A stretch of DNA of 64,000 bases. Source: Siphonodentalium dalli. Lineage: Eukaryota; Mollusca; Scaphopoda; Gadilida; Siphonodentaliidae. Shown piece by piece: positions 21,456 through 33,479 of this stretch. The notes below the pieces were generated by a model, which did not search any database, was not told the DNA's origin, and was given only the letters and a program-made list of their open reading frames with translations. Position 1 is the first letter of the stretch. Every line of letters starts with the position of its first letter. Location: the NCBI GenBank assembly GCA_032622095.1, contig CP136066.1, positions 147,029,559 to 147,093,558 on the forward strand. The letters run 5' to 3'. Position numbers and translations under genes: made by a program.

Positions 21456-24240
21456 AGTACACCCCATTTATTTTTGGGATGATGCAATCTCGCAGTTGAT
21501 TGTCGACGAGACCAACCGAAATGCTCGTCACGTGAATTCGGAAAAACCTAACATGCGCCTAGGAAATGTCTAAAATGGGGCATAATTTAATGCTCTGGGC
21601 AATGGTGTCATTGTGTCATTTGTGGTATTTGCTTAGCAACCGTTGTTACCCTTAAACAAAAGGTAGGTTCACTCATCTGACCAGATATATATCAAATTTC
21701 ACAACGGGGCATTGGCTGCATCGAAAACGCCATTTCCTAGGACTGAAAATACGTCAATAAAAGTTATAATTGCATTTTACATTCAATTTCGGGTAGTTTC
21801 ATAGCAACAGTTGCCAGGGAGTTATCGTGTGGCATTGTATCCCGATCTTAAACTACTCAGTGGCCCATGGGGAACATATATGTAAAGATTCAGACCTGTG
21901 ACGCCACTTAAACATAACCAACAAATTGCGCCTAAACACAGTCTACCATAAATCAAAAATAACACTGGGAGCCCAGGGTCATGGTGTCGATCGTTGTGGG
22001 GAGCCAGGGTTCAAAGGGTTAAGTGGCTTAGTGTAAAAATATTTTATTCTTATCCTAACAGGGAGGGGTCGGAAAAAAATTCAGGCACGTTTGCTGATTT
22101 TTTCCTTTCGACCCTTGTTGGGACCCGCCCACCCCCGCGTCCAAATTTTTTTTCGTTTTCGGCAGTTTTTTCCGACCATTTTTGTACACCCACCCCATTT
22201 TAACAATAAAACAGAGATTTGCGGGGGAAAATTCATTGTAAACAGCTGTATATGAATGTCTATGCATACTATTTGTCATGGATGTTAACATTGACATGTA
22301 AATAGGAACGAGCCATCTTGGATTTCAAAATTTGCAACAAATACAACACGATAACTGCCTGCAGTCAGTTTAGCAGTTAGAATTACATTTTTCTCTTATT
22401 CTAAGGTTTTTTAAGCCAAACTAATTGCAAAAACAGTCAAAAAACTTGCAGAAAAAAAAATATTTGAGTTTGTTGGCATACGTGCCCGGAAAAATCCCCC
22501 CCCCCCCCCGATCCTAATAACATATATGAACATTTAACACAAAATTTTACAGTAATAAATATAATAGTATAGATGGGTTGATTGGAAAGGGGATTAAACA
22601 ACAAGCCCAAGGGCTTTTTTAAAGTTTGCTCCCCTTTTGTTTCGCGCTCACTCTTCGTTAAGGGGGTCGGGGATCGGACTTAAGTTGGTTGTAGGAAAGG
22701 ACAATAGTCCTTTCATATCCTCCCGGGTCTGGTTCACATTGGTGTGTAACGCGCTCCGCTGTTCCCTTACACTATCCGTATGCGCCGTCCCTATAAACGC
22801 GTATATGGTATAGTATATACACCTAAGAGACATGGGGAACTAGGGTCAGACCCACGTGCGTTTTGCCAAAATTTCCTGGTATTTCAATATATGGATTTTC
22901 TCAATATCTGTCAGGAATTTCTTCGTGAAATTTGGCAAAGCCATTATTGTGACACAATATTTAAAACACGTTGGACATTATAACCTCATTTATTACTTTT
23001 ATGGTATGAAACATTTAAAATTTCACTATTTTCAGGTATCAAGAACTTCTGTATGTTTTCAAAAGAGCAGTTCATAACTGAAGATCGCGAGAGGAGACTG
23101 AATTATTCTTGATTCTTGAAATTTAGTGATCATGTTTATTTAGAAAGGCAACTACCCAGAACTAATATGTTCTATATTTGAGAATGTTCATGTCATGCCT
23201 GTTGATTTGGACTGAGATTAGTTCCAGGTCATGGGTTCATAACCAAGCTGACCGCGACATATCTCTTAACATTGTGGTCTAATTCCAGTTGAATGATCCC
23301 TGCTTGACATAGACATAGATATCTTGTCAAAAATATCGACATTTAAACATATAAAGAACAAAAATACACAAGGTTCACGTGACCACTGATTTCTGACAGA
23401 TCCGAAGACACAATTTCCCACCAGAGGGTTGTGTACGTGTAAAACATATGGCCATAGTCATGTACATGTGTACGCCAATGACCAGCTGTTGGACACTGCT
23501 GTCTACCGGTTATATGGTCACATTATATAATATCAGCATATAATTTGTGGGTATTGTCTTATTATTTTCCATATATGTTGTGCGCAAGTCAACGCGTGTA
23601 CGTCTGGTCAAAAAATCCGTTTTTATTAAATTCAAGAGCCCTCATGGAGTGCAGCGGCCAAATCGAAAAATAGCTCCAGTTTTCGAGATACACCTCCCTA
23701 CCCCCGATAGAACAAGTTGAAACCAACTTTTTTTTAAAGAAGAAACATATATTGTTCAAGAACATGATAGTGAAATATAACGGAATATATGGTGGCTAAT
23801 TGTCTAATCGACGATGAACGATACCCACCAGTGACTTTTTCCCCAGAAATTAACGAGCCCTGTGGTTGACTCCTAACTTATTGGCCAACATTGTTGGTGT
23901 TAAATTACTACATGATGGCTTGCTGTAGTTGGAATACAAGGATATTAAAGTAACTTACTGAACATTTCTGTACATCTGTCTGTTCATGCTTTCTCCCAAA
24001 CCCCTGATTTCAACCAAATTTAGTGGAGTGACTAGAGGTACCTCCCCCCTGCCGTAGATGTATTGTCATAAGTTCTTAAAAATTTTAATGATTTTTTTTT
24101 TTTATTTAAAATAAAATATGTTATTTAATCCAAAAAATAAAATTATTAAAAAAAATATATATTTAATGTTTTATTTGGTTAAATTGAGCAATAAGTTAAA
24201 TTTAAAAAAAAAAATGTTTTCTTCAGATTTATGTCCATAG
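21456..24240. other. Interval without supported genes
   Basis: Contains a C-run at about 22495-22510, a TTTTTTTTCG-rich stretch near 22145 and an A/T-rich low-complexity tract at 24085-24215. Short frames here lack domains. A poly-pyrimidine segment with CCCACCCCC near 22120 resembles 26570-26610. Confidence 0.5.
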
Positions 24241-24249
24241 CCCCACCCA

Positions 24250-24620
24250 CATTTGACCCAGTGACCTCATTTGAACAAATCTGAACCTCAGTCACCCAAG
24301 GACCCTTCATACCAAATATGAACCCATTCGACTCGATGGTACAAGAGAAAATGTCGTTTTAAGAAATACTATGGACGGAAAGAGTTATGGCCCTGGCTTC
24401 GCAACTATTTGACCCAGATACCTCATATGAACAAATCTGAATGAGAGTCACCTAGGGAACATTCACACCAAATATGAACCCAATCGGTCCAAAGGTTCTA
24501 GAGAAGAAGATGTTCGAAGAATTGTTGACGGATGGACGGACGGACGGACGATGGACGGATGGACGGACGAGGAGTGATGACTATAGCTCCACCGGAGACT
24601 TCGTCTCAGGTGAGCTAAAA
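24250..24620 (+). repeat. Interspersed repeat with GACGGACG array and hairpin tail
   Basis: Two sub-units about 156 bp apart share TTTGACCCAG..ACCTCAT, GAACAAATCTGA and ACCAAATATGAACCCA. The second is followed by ATGGACGGACGG arrays (24530-24570), a GAGACTTCGTCTC hairpin and the terminal GTGAGCTAAAAATC. This arrangement is widespread at 3' ends of retroposons in molluscs and other marine invertebrates (recalled). The A-rich end points to target-primed insertion in plus orientation. Confidence 0.65.
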
Positions 24621-24714
24621 ATCACAGAAACATCAGAGAAAGTAATTGTCGCGACAACGCCATGCATCCGTGCTTACAGAAACTGTTGTCAGTTAGGGGT
24701 ACTAGAAATATGGG

Positions 24715-24806
24715 AACGGGAAGATTCGGTCGCGGAAAGATTCGGCTTGGTAATTTTCGGTCGCGGAAGATTCGGCTGAGAAGATTCGGCTGGGAAGATT
24801 CGGCCA
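24715..24806 (+). repeat. Short degenerate tandem of GGGAAGATTCGG
   Basis: GGAAGATTCGGTC, GGAAAGATTCGGCT, GGAAGATTCGGCTGA, GAAGATTCGGCTG and GGAAGATTCGGCC follow one another with 12-30-bp spacing. It is a small minisatellite with no coding role. Confidence 0.7.
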
Positions 24807-26730
24807 GTCCATTGATCTAGTTAGAATTTGAATAGTCAGCTCTTATTTGCTCTCTATATAGTGCTATTTTAACCGAGTCTCATTTGCCTTATTCAGAATT
24901 ATCTAAATCAGTTTACGCTCCTTCCTTGTATACAACTATAGCTCGCTCACTCCAACAAAGTATGGTATATACCCTTCCTGGCAAGCGGGATCCCTTAGAC
25001 TTGAGCGGTTGAAACAATACATCTTCCTGCATTAATCCCCGAAATTAGGTTCACATAATTTGGTAAGAGTTATCTCAAAACATACATATGCGGAATATAT
25101 CCTATATATACGATTCAATGTTTTAATCAGCGGTCCAGGGAGGGGGGTTCATTCACTTTTTTCCATACAGTAGGCCGGGGTGGGTGGGTGGTTCAGCTGC
25201 GAAAAAAGTCACATTTTTCCAAGTGGTCACAGTTTTTCCCTCTTACAACATTTCTGCAATAAAATTGCCTCAAAGTGTTCAGCATCATTGTTATAGTATG
25301 TATGACACTTAGGTCAGGGCTTAGGGGGGGGGTAATTAGTGTGGATATAGGCATAATGCTTCTCAGAAATCCCGGTTACTAACCAACACTCACAATTTCG
25401 TCCTTTGCATCAGATCACATTGTCAAGTACCAACGCCACTGATTCAAGATGAAAATGGACAGTTATGACACCCATGATTAAAGTAAATAAAAATGAATAA
25501 AGCTATTCATTTATATCATTAATGTTTACTCATTAGACCTGATCAGACAGCATAAGAGGCAAAATGTTACAATACACCAAATGATTTACACAGGCCTCAG
25601 TGTTAACAAATCCCGCTGGCCTGTATTGGCAGGAAATCTTTGACCCTGCACGAGAATTTGAAATTAAAGAACGTCCTTTTGGACACACAGAAATGTGCCC
25701 AAAAGTACTTGTGAACGTGGTAAATCACACTGCAGCTTAACAAACGTCACACTACCCTTAAAATTGAGAACAAAATGACATCGAAAAAAACACAAACACC
25801 TCCCATAAATTATTCGCCATTTGCACAGCCATAACCGTTTACCGTGTGGTTATATTTGATGTTTCTCGACGGGAAACACATTTGTGCATTTTTTCGTGCA
25901 CTTTTCATCCATGTATCATTGACCATTCAGCTGCCAGAATTTTTGTTATGCTGATCCTAGCTTGGTAGTGCCAGGGGAAATCACTCTACTAATTTGTATT
26001 TGGTGTATTGTAACCAAAACATGGAAATCTCATCATGCTAGAAAGTATTGAATGCTATTTAAAGCCACATCCAGATTTTGGTTTGATTTTTTAGTTTAAT
26101 TTATTGTTTTGTTTTTTTGACACAATTTCACATCAAAGCCATATGAATGCTGATCAATCTGTTAAACGCAATGTTGTCAGATGGTATAAGATTGTGTGGG
26201 TCCATTAATATTTAGCATAAATGTTTTGCCTAAATTTTTATTTTATATTTTCGATACAGTTGTATTTTAAGTGATTACAGACAAGCATTGGAAATATGGT
26301 AAAATGTTCATATAACTTGTTTACAAGTCATGAGTCAATTGATAAACAAAAACAAACAGGATAACAATGGGTGTTGCAGGTTTATACGATTCTTATCTGT
26401 TCTCAGACTTTATAACTGAAACAAATACCAAGCCTAAATGGTGTGAGACTACAGATTTTTAGGTAAAATGGGGGTGGGTACCCTGCATGAAATTGGGAAA
26501 AATATTTTTTCCTTCAAATAGGGGGGTGGTGGGTACACAAGAGGCGGAAAAAAAAATTCAGCCTACTGTCATGGCACTTTTTTCCGACCCCCCCCCCCCC
26601 CCACCCCCCGTGAGCGGTCGCGTAAAAATTGTAAACTATGGGGGGGAAATCGAGAGCTGTCATCGCTCTGAAATGTTTATGTTACAACACAATGTTGACG
26701 AACAAATGAAGAGAAAGCAGTTCGTGGAGG
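24807..26730. other. Interval without supported genes
   Basis: AT-rich DNA with G-runs (25325-25331), purine/pyrimidine tracts near 25135-25190 and a 15-C run near 26587. The plus-strand frame across the C-run is homopolymer-driven. Confidence 0.5.
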
Positions 26731-26737
26731 TTTTTAA

Positions 26738-26895
26738 CCCTTTCAGTGTCAAGTCCGAGTATTGATTATAATAATGTGATACATAGATGGAAAGAGCTCT
26801 TTCCATCAATGTATCACATTATTATAATCAATAAATTTGAAAATTGATCAAGGAAATATGGGTTGATACAAAAATCGGACATGGCATTGAAAGGG
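26738..26895. mobile_element. 158-bp palindromic TTAA MITE
   Basis: TTAA at 26734-26737 and 26896-26899 flank CCCTTTCAGTG...CATTGAAAGGG. The centre is a near-perfect palindrome, TTATAATAATGTGATACAT facing its reverse complement around GGAAAGAGCTCTTTCC. The CCC/GGG ends and TTAA target fit piggyBac-type elements. A transcript would fold into one long hairpin. Confidence 0.75.
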
Positions 26896-27058
26896 TTAAT
26901 TAATAGTTTCATGGTAAGATAACGCAATATATATTTTCCTGTCTGTTTTCTATTCAAGAATTCCGATGAATACAAATAGTATAGTTTTTGTTCGGGGCCC
27001 GAACATTGTGTCCGAAGTTGTATTTTGTTGACATCACTCATGATCACTGTGTCTTTAA

Positions 27059-27609
27059 AGGGATGTTTTGCCCAAATGTTGTTGTTGGTTTCTTTAGTCA
27101 CTGAGTTGTAGAATAAGGTAACCATATTTCCATTATTTGAAAGTCGATTAGCCGGAATGCGAAAATACCAATAGCATTAACTGTTGTCGAGTATTTTTTG
27201 GATATTTTTCAAGCAAATGTATCAAATATATGTTATATTATATGCATACTAGTACTATAGTCCCATATACTCATTAAGTCGTTGTATAGTCACTCGTCAG
27301 TGAGTGGCTTGAGTTTACGCCCCTTATCAACATAATTTTTTACACGATCATGTTTGCCACGCTTTGCCCAATCCACTATCCGTGAATTATATTGATTACG
27401 TCTTGTACACGGAAATTCGTAATTAAGTTTATGACTCCAGCCATAAATTAAATTTATTTCAAATTATTAACTTTGATTTTAAGATAACCTACTAACCTGA
27501 ACGTTTACAGAATACATCTTCGACTCAAATTGCTTAGTTTTCTATATATTATCGATATTAGATCGTTGTTATCACCGGGAATTTATTGAACTTGGTGTAC
27601 AGTACCCCT
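27059..27609. mobile_element. TTAA-flanked non-autonomous element (family A)
   Basis: TTAA at 27055-27058 and 27610-27613 bracket 551 bp beginning AGGGATGTTTTG and ending AGTACCCCT. The left 120 bp recur inverted at 60-220 and 34195-34330. No coding sequence is found. The AGGG ends and TTAA suggest a Kolobok-like family (inference). Confidence 0.6.
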
Positions 27610-27613
27610 TTAA

Positions 27614-27745
27614 ATATGGAACAACTAATGCTCGTAGAAAGGTAGTTTGGGTATTTATCGACTTATTTCGATACCGCGTAAACATTCAGGAGCGAATACG
27701 CCTATTATTGTGTTTTTGGAGCACAAACCGCCATGTGACTTTAAT
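27614..27745 (-). repeat. Fragment of family B, inverted
   Basis: GTAGAAAGGTAGTT, CGACTTATTTCGATACC and GGAGCACAAACCGCC.TGTG are reverse complements of 308-420. It directly abuts the family A element. Confidence 0.6.
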
Positions 27746-27822
27746 CTAAATCATTACACCCCACCCCTTCAAGTAACATGGGTCCAGGTTCTTTATGGTC
27801 TTTGAATTTTATTTACCTTACT

Positions 27823-27901
27823 CGTATTTAAATTCGCGCAGTACTAGTTTAGCGCACCCATCGGTGTGCGAATTTAAAACTGAGTGAAAAATAATACGAG
27901 T
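27823..27901. repeat. Small palindromic repeat ending in ACTCGTATT
   Basis: ACTCGTATT and AATACGAGT bound a segment with TTAAATTCGCGCAGTA and GTGCGAATTTAAAA. A related copy lies at 30183-30267, with GCGCGAATTTAAA repeated three times. The two copies sit on either side of the 28-29.8-kb composite. Confidence 0.5.
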
Positions 27902-28047
27902 CATAAGTTTATACCAAATACCAATAGGAAAATAAGAGGGTTATTTTAGATAGATAATGGGCAATTCTATTTACATGCAGGCAACCAATCTAAACGCCAT
28001 TATCCGTTATGCAGGCTAAAGCACGTCTCCGTATTCACAACCCTGTG

Positions 28048-28498
28048 GGTTACACTGGTGTAAATATTTCCCATAGGCTTCAATGTTAACGTTTGTTGAT
28101 CTGCATCAGAGGTCAAATGGAAACTGTTCAAACTGCCTTCGGATTATGTGAGCTTGACATCTGTGGAAACTTTCCCAATAAAAAAATCAACACCGTCTAG
28201 CAGGGAATCCACTTCAAATTTTCGTTTTTTCATGACTAGGGTCAGTTCCGCACTAAAAAAATATTGTCATTTTTTCAATCACACTTAAAATTTCTAAACA
28301 GCCACAACAGACTTCACCTTTAATGAATGGGCCTCTTGGCAAATGAAGTTTGTGGGAGAATGATTCCTTGAATTTTTGTCAACAGTTTACATTTAATTCA
28401 TGCAACCAATCACAGCCCAGAGTGTTTTAACTGTGAAACTCTATACTCCTCCCGCAACCGCAGGGGGAGCTGCCTATAGTATTTACACCAGTGTAACC
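28048..28498 (+). repeat. Direct repeat copy 1 (451 bp) with inverted ends
   Basis: Terminal inverted repeats of about 22 bp are themselves near-palindromes (TTACACTGGTGTAA). This copy carries the 15-bp segment CTCCCGCAACCGC absent from copy 2. Confidence 0.85.
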
Positions 28499-29400
28499 TA
28501 AAGCGATAGCCCGCTTTTTCGCGGAATAATTGTAACTCCCTACATTTCTTCAGAATTGCCCATCAATGGAAAAAATGTGTTCAAAAACAATATCACCCCT
28601 ATGGTTCTTTATTTATCACACACAATTTAACCCCACCCCCTTTAACAAATTATTCATCAAAAAGGCACAATTTTCCACCACCAGTCATGTTCAGGCCCCA
28701 TTTTCACTCAGTTTTAGGGGTCTGGTGTTGCAAACTTGGATCAGCTATGGAAGACTGTACAATATTCTTTCCATGAGAGAACTTCTGGTGATGTGAGGTC
28801 ATTGAGTCCAGATCTGATCAGCTGAGCATCAAGCGCATGACTTTATCAGCACATTGAAGAATAAAATATGACATTTTCAGGTCTGCAAGGGTGATCCAAG
28901 ATAACTGGATGTGGGTGTATATTGAATTAGTTGAATAAAGATATGCTCTCTTTGAATTGCTGAAGCATTTTCTTAAATGTGTCCAAGTTTTAGTGCTATT
29001 AACCTTCAAATGACCATACCCACCAGTGGAAATGACACACTTTTATGATATATATCTGTATATCACTGGCTATAAAATCCAAAATACTTGTTAGATTAGG
29101 TTCTTATAACAATTGATATATGTGTCGTTGACATGCTCATGTTATGGGTCATTTGCATTATCATGTGACTATTACCACCTTGAATTTTTTTGAAAATACC
29201 TTGAAAAATTGGCATTTTTTATGAAAAATCTTACTATTTTTTTGGCTGATGTAAGTGAAAGAAGACATCAGCAGCAAGAATAGCCACACCAAGCATGAGA
29301 TATTCATTGGACTGAAAGACCAGGCTCTGTAAAATGCATTAAAAAGCTTTAAAGTGACTCCCAGGAATCAAAAATGATAAAAAGCTATTTTTTCCCTTTA

Positions 29401-29836
29401 GGTTACACTGGTGTAAATATTTCCCATAGGCTTCAATGTTAACGTTTGTTGATCTGCATCAGAGGTCAAATGGAAACTGTTCAAACTGCCTTCGGATTAT
29501 GTGAGCTTGACATCTGTGGAAACTTTCCCAATAAAAAAATCAACACCGTCTAGCAGGGAATCCACTTCAAATTTTCGTTTTTTCATGACTAGGGTCAGTT
29601 CCGCACTAAAAAAATATTGTCATTTTTTCAATCACACTTAAAATTTCTAAACAGCCACAACAGACTTCACCTTTAATGAATGGGCCTCTTGGCAAATGAA
29701 GTTTGTGGGAGAATGATTCCTTGAATTTTTGTCAACAGTTTACATTTAATTCATGCAACCAATCACAGCCCAGAGTGTTTTAACTGTGAAACTCTATACA
29801 GGGGGAGCTGCCTATAGTATTTACACCAGTGTAACC
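29401..29836 (+). repeat. Direct repeat copy 2 (436 bp) with inverted ends
   Basis: Matches 28048-28498 base for base by eye apart from the 15-bp deletion, implying recent duplication or homogenisation. Confidence 0.85.
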
Positions 29837-29840
29837 TGTG

Positions 29841-32292
29841 GTGACACTGTGGTCAAACAGTCTTAATTAGTTTTGCATTTAAATACACACAACGAATTTC
29901 TGCATGAAGCCAACAGCCTATACGCGGTTGGGGCATAACGTCTTTAAAGTTCAATTCCAGGATGTCCATAAATATTTATTAAATATAAGAATGATAAATT
30001 GTACTATGCGTATATCAGCACTCATCTTGCACAACAACATTATGATTCAGTTGTGTTATATTGGTTATATATTTCCTTCGAGTTTGTCTTTTATTTATAC
30101 ACATGCATGTATCATCAGAAATAATTAAGAACTGATACTGTCATCAGATACAAGACTTTTACAAAAATATCTCTGTCAGTTATGAATTCGCGCAGCAGGG
30201 TGCGCGAATTCAAACTGCGCGAATTTAAAAATGAGCGAAAAATATTACTGCGCGAATTTAAATACGAGAAAGGTATACGATTATAAGGGTTCACATGTGC
30301 ACTGGGATCTATGAGCACATCAAAACATTTCTGATGAAAGTGGGCTTCCGAAACACTTATTTACTTTAAACATATTTTAATGTATCTTGAAAAATATACA
30401 TAGGGATCGGGGCACAAGTTACAAAACTTACAAACTTGCCCTTCTCCTATTTATTTAATCTATTAACCCATTGGACGGCCCTGCATGTACCACATGCAGG
30501 AATTTGGCTATGTATAGTGTATTAGGGGGGGGGGGTCTTCAACTTGGTATTCACAATTGCACCCCAACGTTTATCCAGACCGAAATTTGCAAGTCCGGGT
30601 AATTATATTTGTACCTCTTGGCTTAGTATTTTCCAATTGGTATCTCATACTTTCCAACTGTTGGAAACTTCCATCTTAAGATTCCCAATGGCTGGAAAGT
30701 GCAACATTATTCGACATTTGGTCTAAATACAAAATGCACACTAGAAACTGGCTGGAAAATCAAACTATCACAATAATTTCATCCCATGTTTGGTCTGAAA
30801 TTTCTAACTGTCGAAAACTTTGGTCAAAGTTGAGGGAGGGGTGTGAAACACCCCAATCCTACTGTTGCCAAACCACTGCCCTAAACCTTCCTTTGACATA
30901 TTCATTTTTTTTTTGGCAATGAAATATGATCATGTGGTACTAACTTGATAAATTTAAACTCCAACTTCAAAGCACATATGATATTTTCAAAACGTATGGA
31001 TCCTATATATTCCAGTCGAGATCGATTAAAGTTTATCGCAAAAATGTATCCAAATCTCCAACAAATCTCGCCCCAAACTATAGCCGCAATGAGGTGAATA
31101 AATTCACACCCATTGACATTTTTTTAGAATATTTTTGAAAATTGTTTTTCGTTTTCTCTATTTCAAGTGTAGTCGACAAAATTCCCACCTGATCTGACAG
31201 AGAGACAACATAGGAATTTGGAGACAGAAGTTCGGTTTATGCATCGCCCTGCATCACTAATAAATAGTCTCCAGGAATATACATATAACTTGTCTGTTCC
31301 TATACGGGTCGTATACAATGTCGTTAGAACAGGAATATTTGTTTGTTATTTTCTGGTATATAAAACGCACTAATTGTAGTGCCATGGTGTCTTATCCCAT
31401 CGTGGATCCTATAATTATTGAACATTTCGAACGAGGCTGTTTTTTTTAATAAAATGAATATTGAACATTGTATGATCATCTCTCTATATTTATACTCACC
31501 TCTGGAATTATCTTGGTATTCCTGTTTAAAATACAATAAAACAAATTGATAAAAACAAATTGGACTTCGTCGAAAACTAATGGAAAAAAAACTGTATTTA
31601 GTCGATTGAAGATATTGTTTTCATCTTGGTCAAATTGACATCCGCGATCTCTAGCGCGAAATACCATAGCTATTTTGGTGTTTGAGTAAAATAAAATAAT
31701 TTAATAATACAGGTACGTTCACGCGAGACCTATGCCGTAATAACAAATATGCATGGTATAACCACATAGTTCACAATATTATATGCACACCTATGTATAT
31801 ATGTATCTAATAATAGTATGTATTGTCATCGATATGCCTTGCATCGAATAATTAATGTTCTTCATTTTCAAGTTTCATATTTATTCCTGCAAATTCTTTT
31901 TTAAACTGATATCGGGCGTTTTCTAACACCGCAAAACATTGAGTTGTTTGCGCAGTTTTCTTAATTTCCCGACTATTTTGTCGCATAAAAACAATAAATA
32001 CACGATGAGAAACTGGAATTTTTTAACATTCTGGTTAAGTATTTTTCCCTGATATATATTAATATCTTTAACATTTTACGCAAAAACTATGAACGATAAC
32101 AAAGTTATTAATAGTGATATAGACCCAATCTGAATCTCCCATAGTAAATGCATGCGGCTCGAGCCATGTGGTCTTTTGTTTGGATAGAATCCATCCCGTG
32201 ATGAAACAGTCAAAATGGTTATCCGTAAAATGATCTATGTCTTGTGGTCATGCCAATGCAGGAAAATTTTTGTTTTTTTAATACCAACTTAC
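29841..32292. other. Mostly AT-rich interval; presumed intron or flank of the PAN-like gene
   Basis: No exon is firmly identified. On the minus strand a 22-nt segment at 31500-31521 is bounded by a strong acceptor (ATTTTAAACAG) and donor (GTGAGT), so it could be a microexon of the gene starting at 32607. This is unproven. A palindromic GCGCGAATTTAAA repeat lies at 30183-30267 and a G-run at about 30526-30535. Confidence 0.4.
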
Positions 32293-32607
32293 TTTTAGTC
32301 CAATGAACACAGCTCCCTTCTCTTCGGTTTTATTTGGCATCTTCCATGCACATGCGAGAGATAGAAAGCAATTGTTCTCAATGATAAGGCTTTTGAAGAA
32401 TGTGGCCCATATACAACCTCTCTGGCTGAGGCAAAATACACTGCATTCTCCCAGAGACCTCACAAACGCTGCCTTGGAATACGACACATTTGCGTCCTCG
32501 GCCATCCAGCCATTTTGGATATCAAAAAGCGCGCTGCGCTGTTGAACTGTTATTCCGGCATTCACTTTTGAGTATAATATTACTCCTGCTACAAGAAACG
32601 AGAACAT
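32293..32607 (-). CDS. First coding exon: signal peptide plus PAN/apple-like cysteine-rich segment
   Basis: ATG at 32607 has A at -3. It begins MFSFLVAGVILYSKVNA, a signal peptide with likely cleavage after VNA. About 85 residues follow, with cysteines in ECSVFCLSQRGC, NNCF and LACAW, a spacing like PAN/apple domains that mediate protein or carbohydrate contacts in secreted and surface proteins. The frame reaches GLK and an excellent donor AAAA|GTAAGT at 32292-32287, leaving 105 codons in phase 0. Reading past the donor gives only VSWY and a stop, supporting splicing. Later exons should lie below 32290 but I cannot place them. Upstream in-frame ATG at 32682 would bury the signal peptide and is disfavoured. 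The domain assignment is moderate; signal peptide and donor are clear. Confidence 0.6.
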
Positions 32608-32721
32608 CGTCAACACTGATGGAAAATTGAGTTCAACGATATGCGCAACTCGTATAATCGTATGTACATCTGTCAGTTGCAATTGATCAAGCTCAGTGAT
32701 ATGGACTGGTCGGTCTGCATA

Positions 32722-33474
32722 CTATTTACAGTCTAACATGGTATCTATCTTCCGTTCAATTGCGTAGAAGCGTTTCTGTTTTCCTAGAATCAATACGCGA
32801 CTTTCAGTTGAATCATATGCAGTTGACGACATCGGCGACCTTTCTTCAACGTTCGATTGGCGTTTGAAGAACGTAGAGTACGCGTGAAGGCGTTCTCTTT
32901 CTGGCGAGTTGGACTTCATCGAGGTAACATAGCCAGTCCCGGATATCCTATTTCCATATATTGATTGAGCAACCTTGTTGCGAGGTATAAGAACAGGGTT
33001 TTGGTCAATAAAAGTCTTCTATTGTACGCTGAAAACACAACGTGTCGCGAGCTTCGGTATATTATAGGCCTTTCATCTGCTTTCATAACTAAATGCCCTC
33101 TCGTGCAGAAAGGGTCGAAATTTTCGCAATTTTGGACCACGAAACGAAATTTCGTGTATCTTCGACTTCGAAGATCCCCCCGACTGCTGTCAAACTTGTG
33201 TTTTTGAAACAGCGCTCCTAAACCATTGAGCTCTTCGGTTGTGAAGATCACCGAGTGACGGGACATCGCATATGGCACAGCCCATGCATAAAACGTCTTC
33301 TCCGTATTCGAGAAACACTTTCTCCACTTTTTCCAGATTATACTTCGACTCGGGGCCAGATATTTGGTCCGGACACTCGGCAAGCCTCGTGGCCGGCCGA
33401 AATATTCGGCTCTTCGGGTGAGATTTTTCCATCGCACACCCCAGGTCATGATGAATAATATTAATCTCACGCAC
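32722..33474 (-). pseudogene. Broken unidentified reading frame
   Basis: One minus-strand frame from 33474 to the stop at 32722 reads as protein-like sequence interrupted by three internal stops (at about 33190, 33073 and near 33025). It has segments such as YNLEKVEKVFLEYGEDVLCMGC at the start and HAYSTFFKRQSNVEERSP at the end. A longer uninterrupted frame (33476-32916) overlaps it in another register. I recognise no domain. It lies directly upstream of the PAN-like exon, so it could be a decayed gene, exons with introns mistaken for breaks, or chance. No function is proposed. Confidence 0.25.
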
Positions 33475-33479
33475 ACGTG

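Larger units (their letters stand above)
28048..29836. mobile_element. Composite unit: two near-identical direct repeats around about 0.9 kb
   Basis: 28048-28498 and 29401-29836 are the same sequence by eye except for one 15-bp stretch present only in the first (28454-28470 region). Each copy begins GGTTACACTGGTGTAAATA and ends TATTTACACCAGTGTAACC. TGTG abuts the outer edges (28044-28047 and 29837-29840). The inner edges are TAAAG and CTTTA, so neither copy has its own duplication but the pair does. This suggests the whole 1,789 bp moved or duplicated as one unit. No transposase or LTR-retrotransposon protein is seen in the middle. Confidence 0.6.

Noticed and set aside
26487-26765. 92-codon plus-strand frame
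   Set aside because: Runs through a C-run (poly-proline) and into the end of a MITE; not a plausible exon.
28048-29836. LTR retrotransposon with 440-bp LTRs
   Set aside because: Ends are GGTTACAC...GTGTAACC, not TG...CA; no primer-binding site, polypurine tract or pol protein is visible.
33190-33476. Overlapping minus-strand frames as a confident gene
   Set aside because: Two registers compete, one with three stops further on; no domain recognised, so listed only as a low-confidence broken frame.
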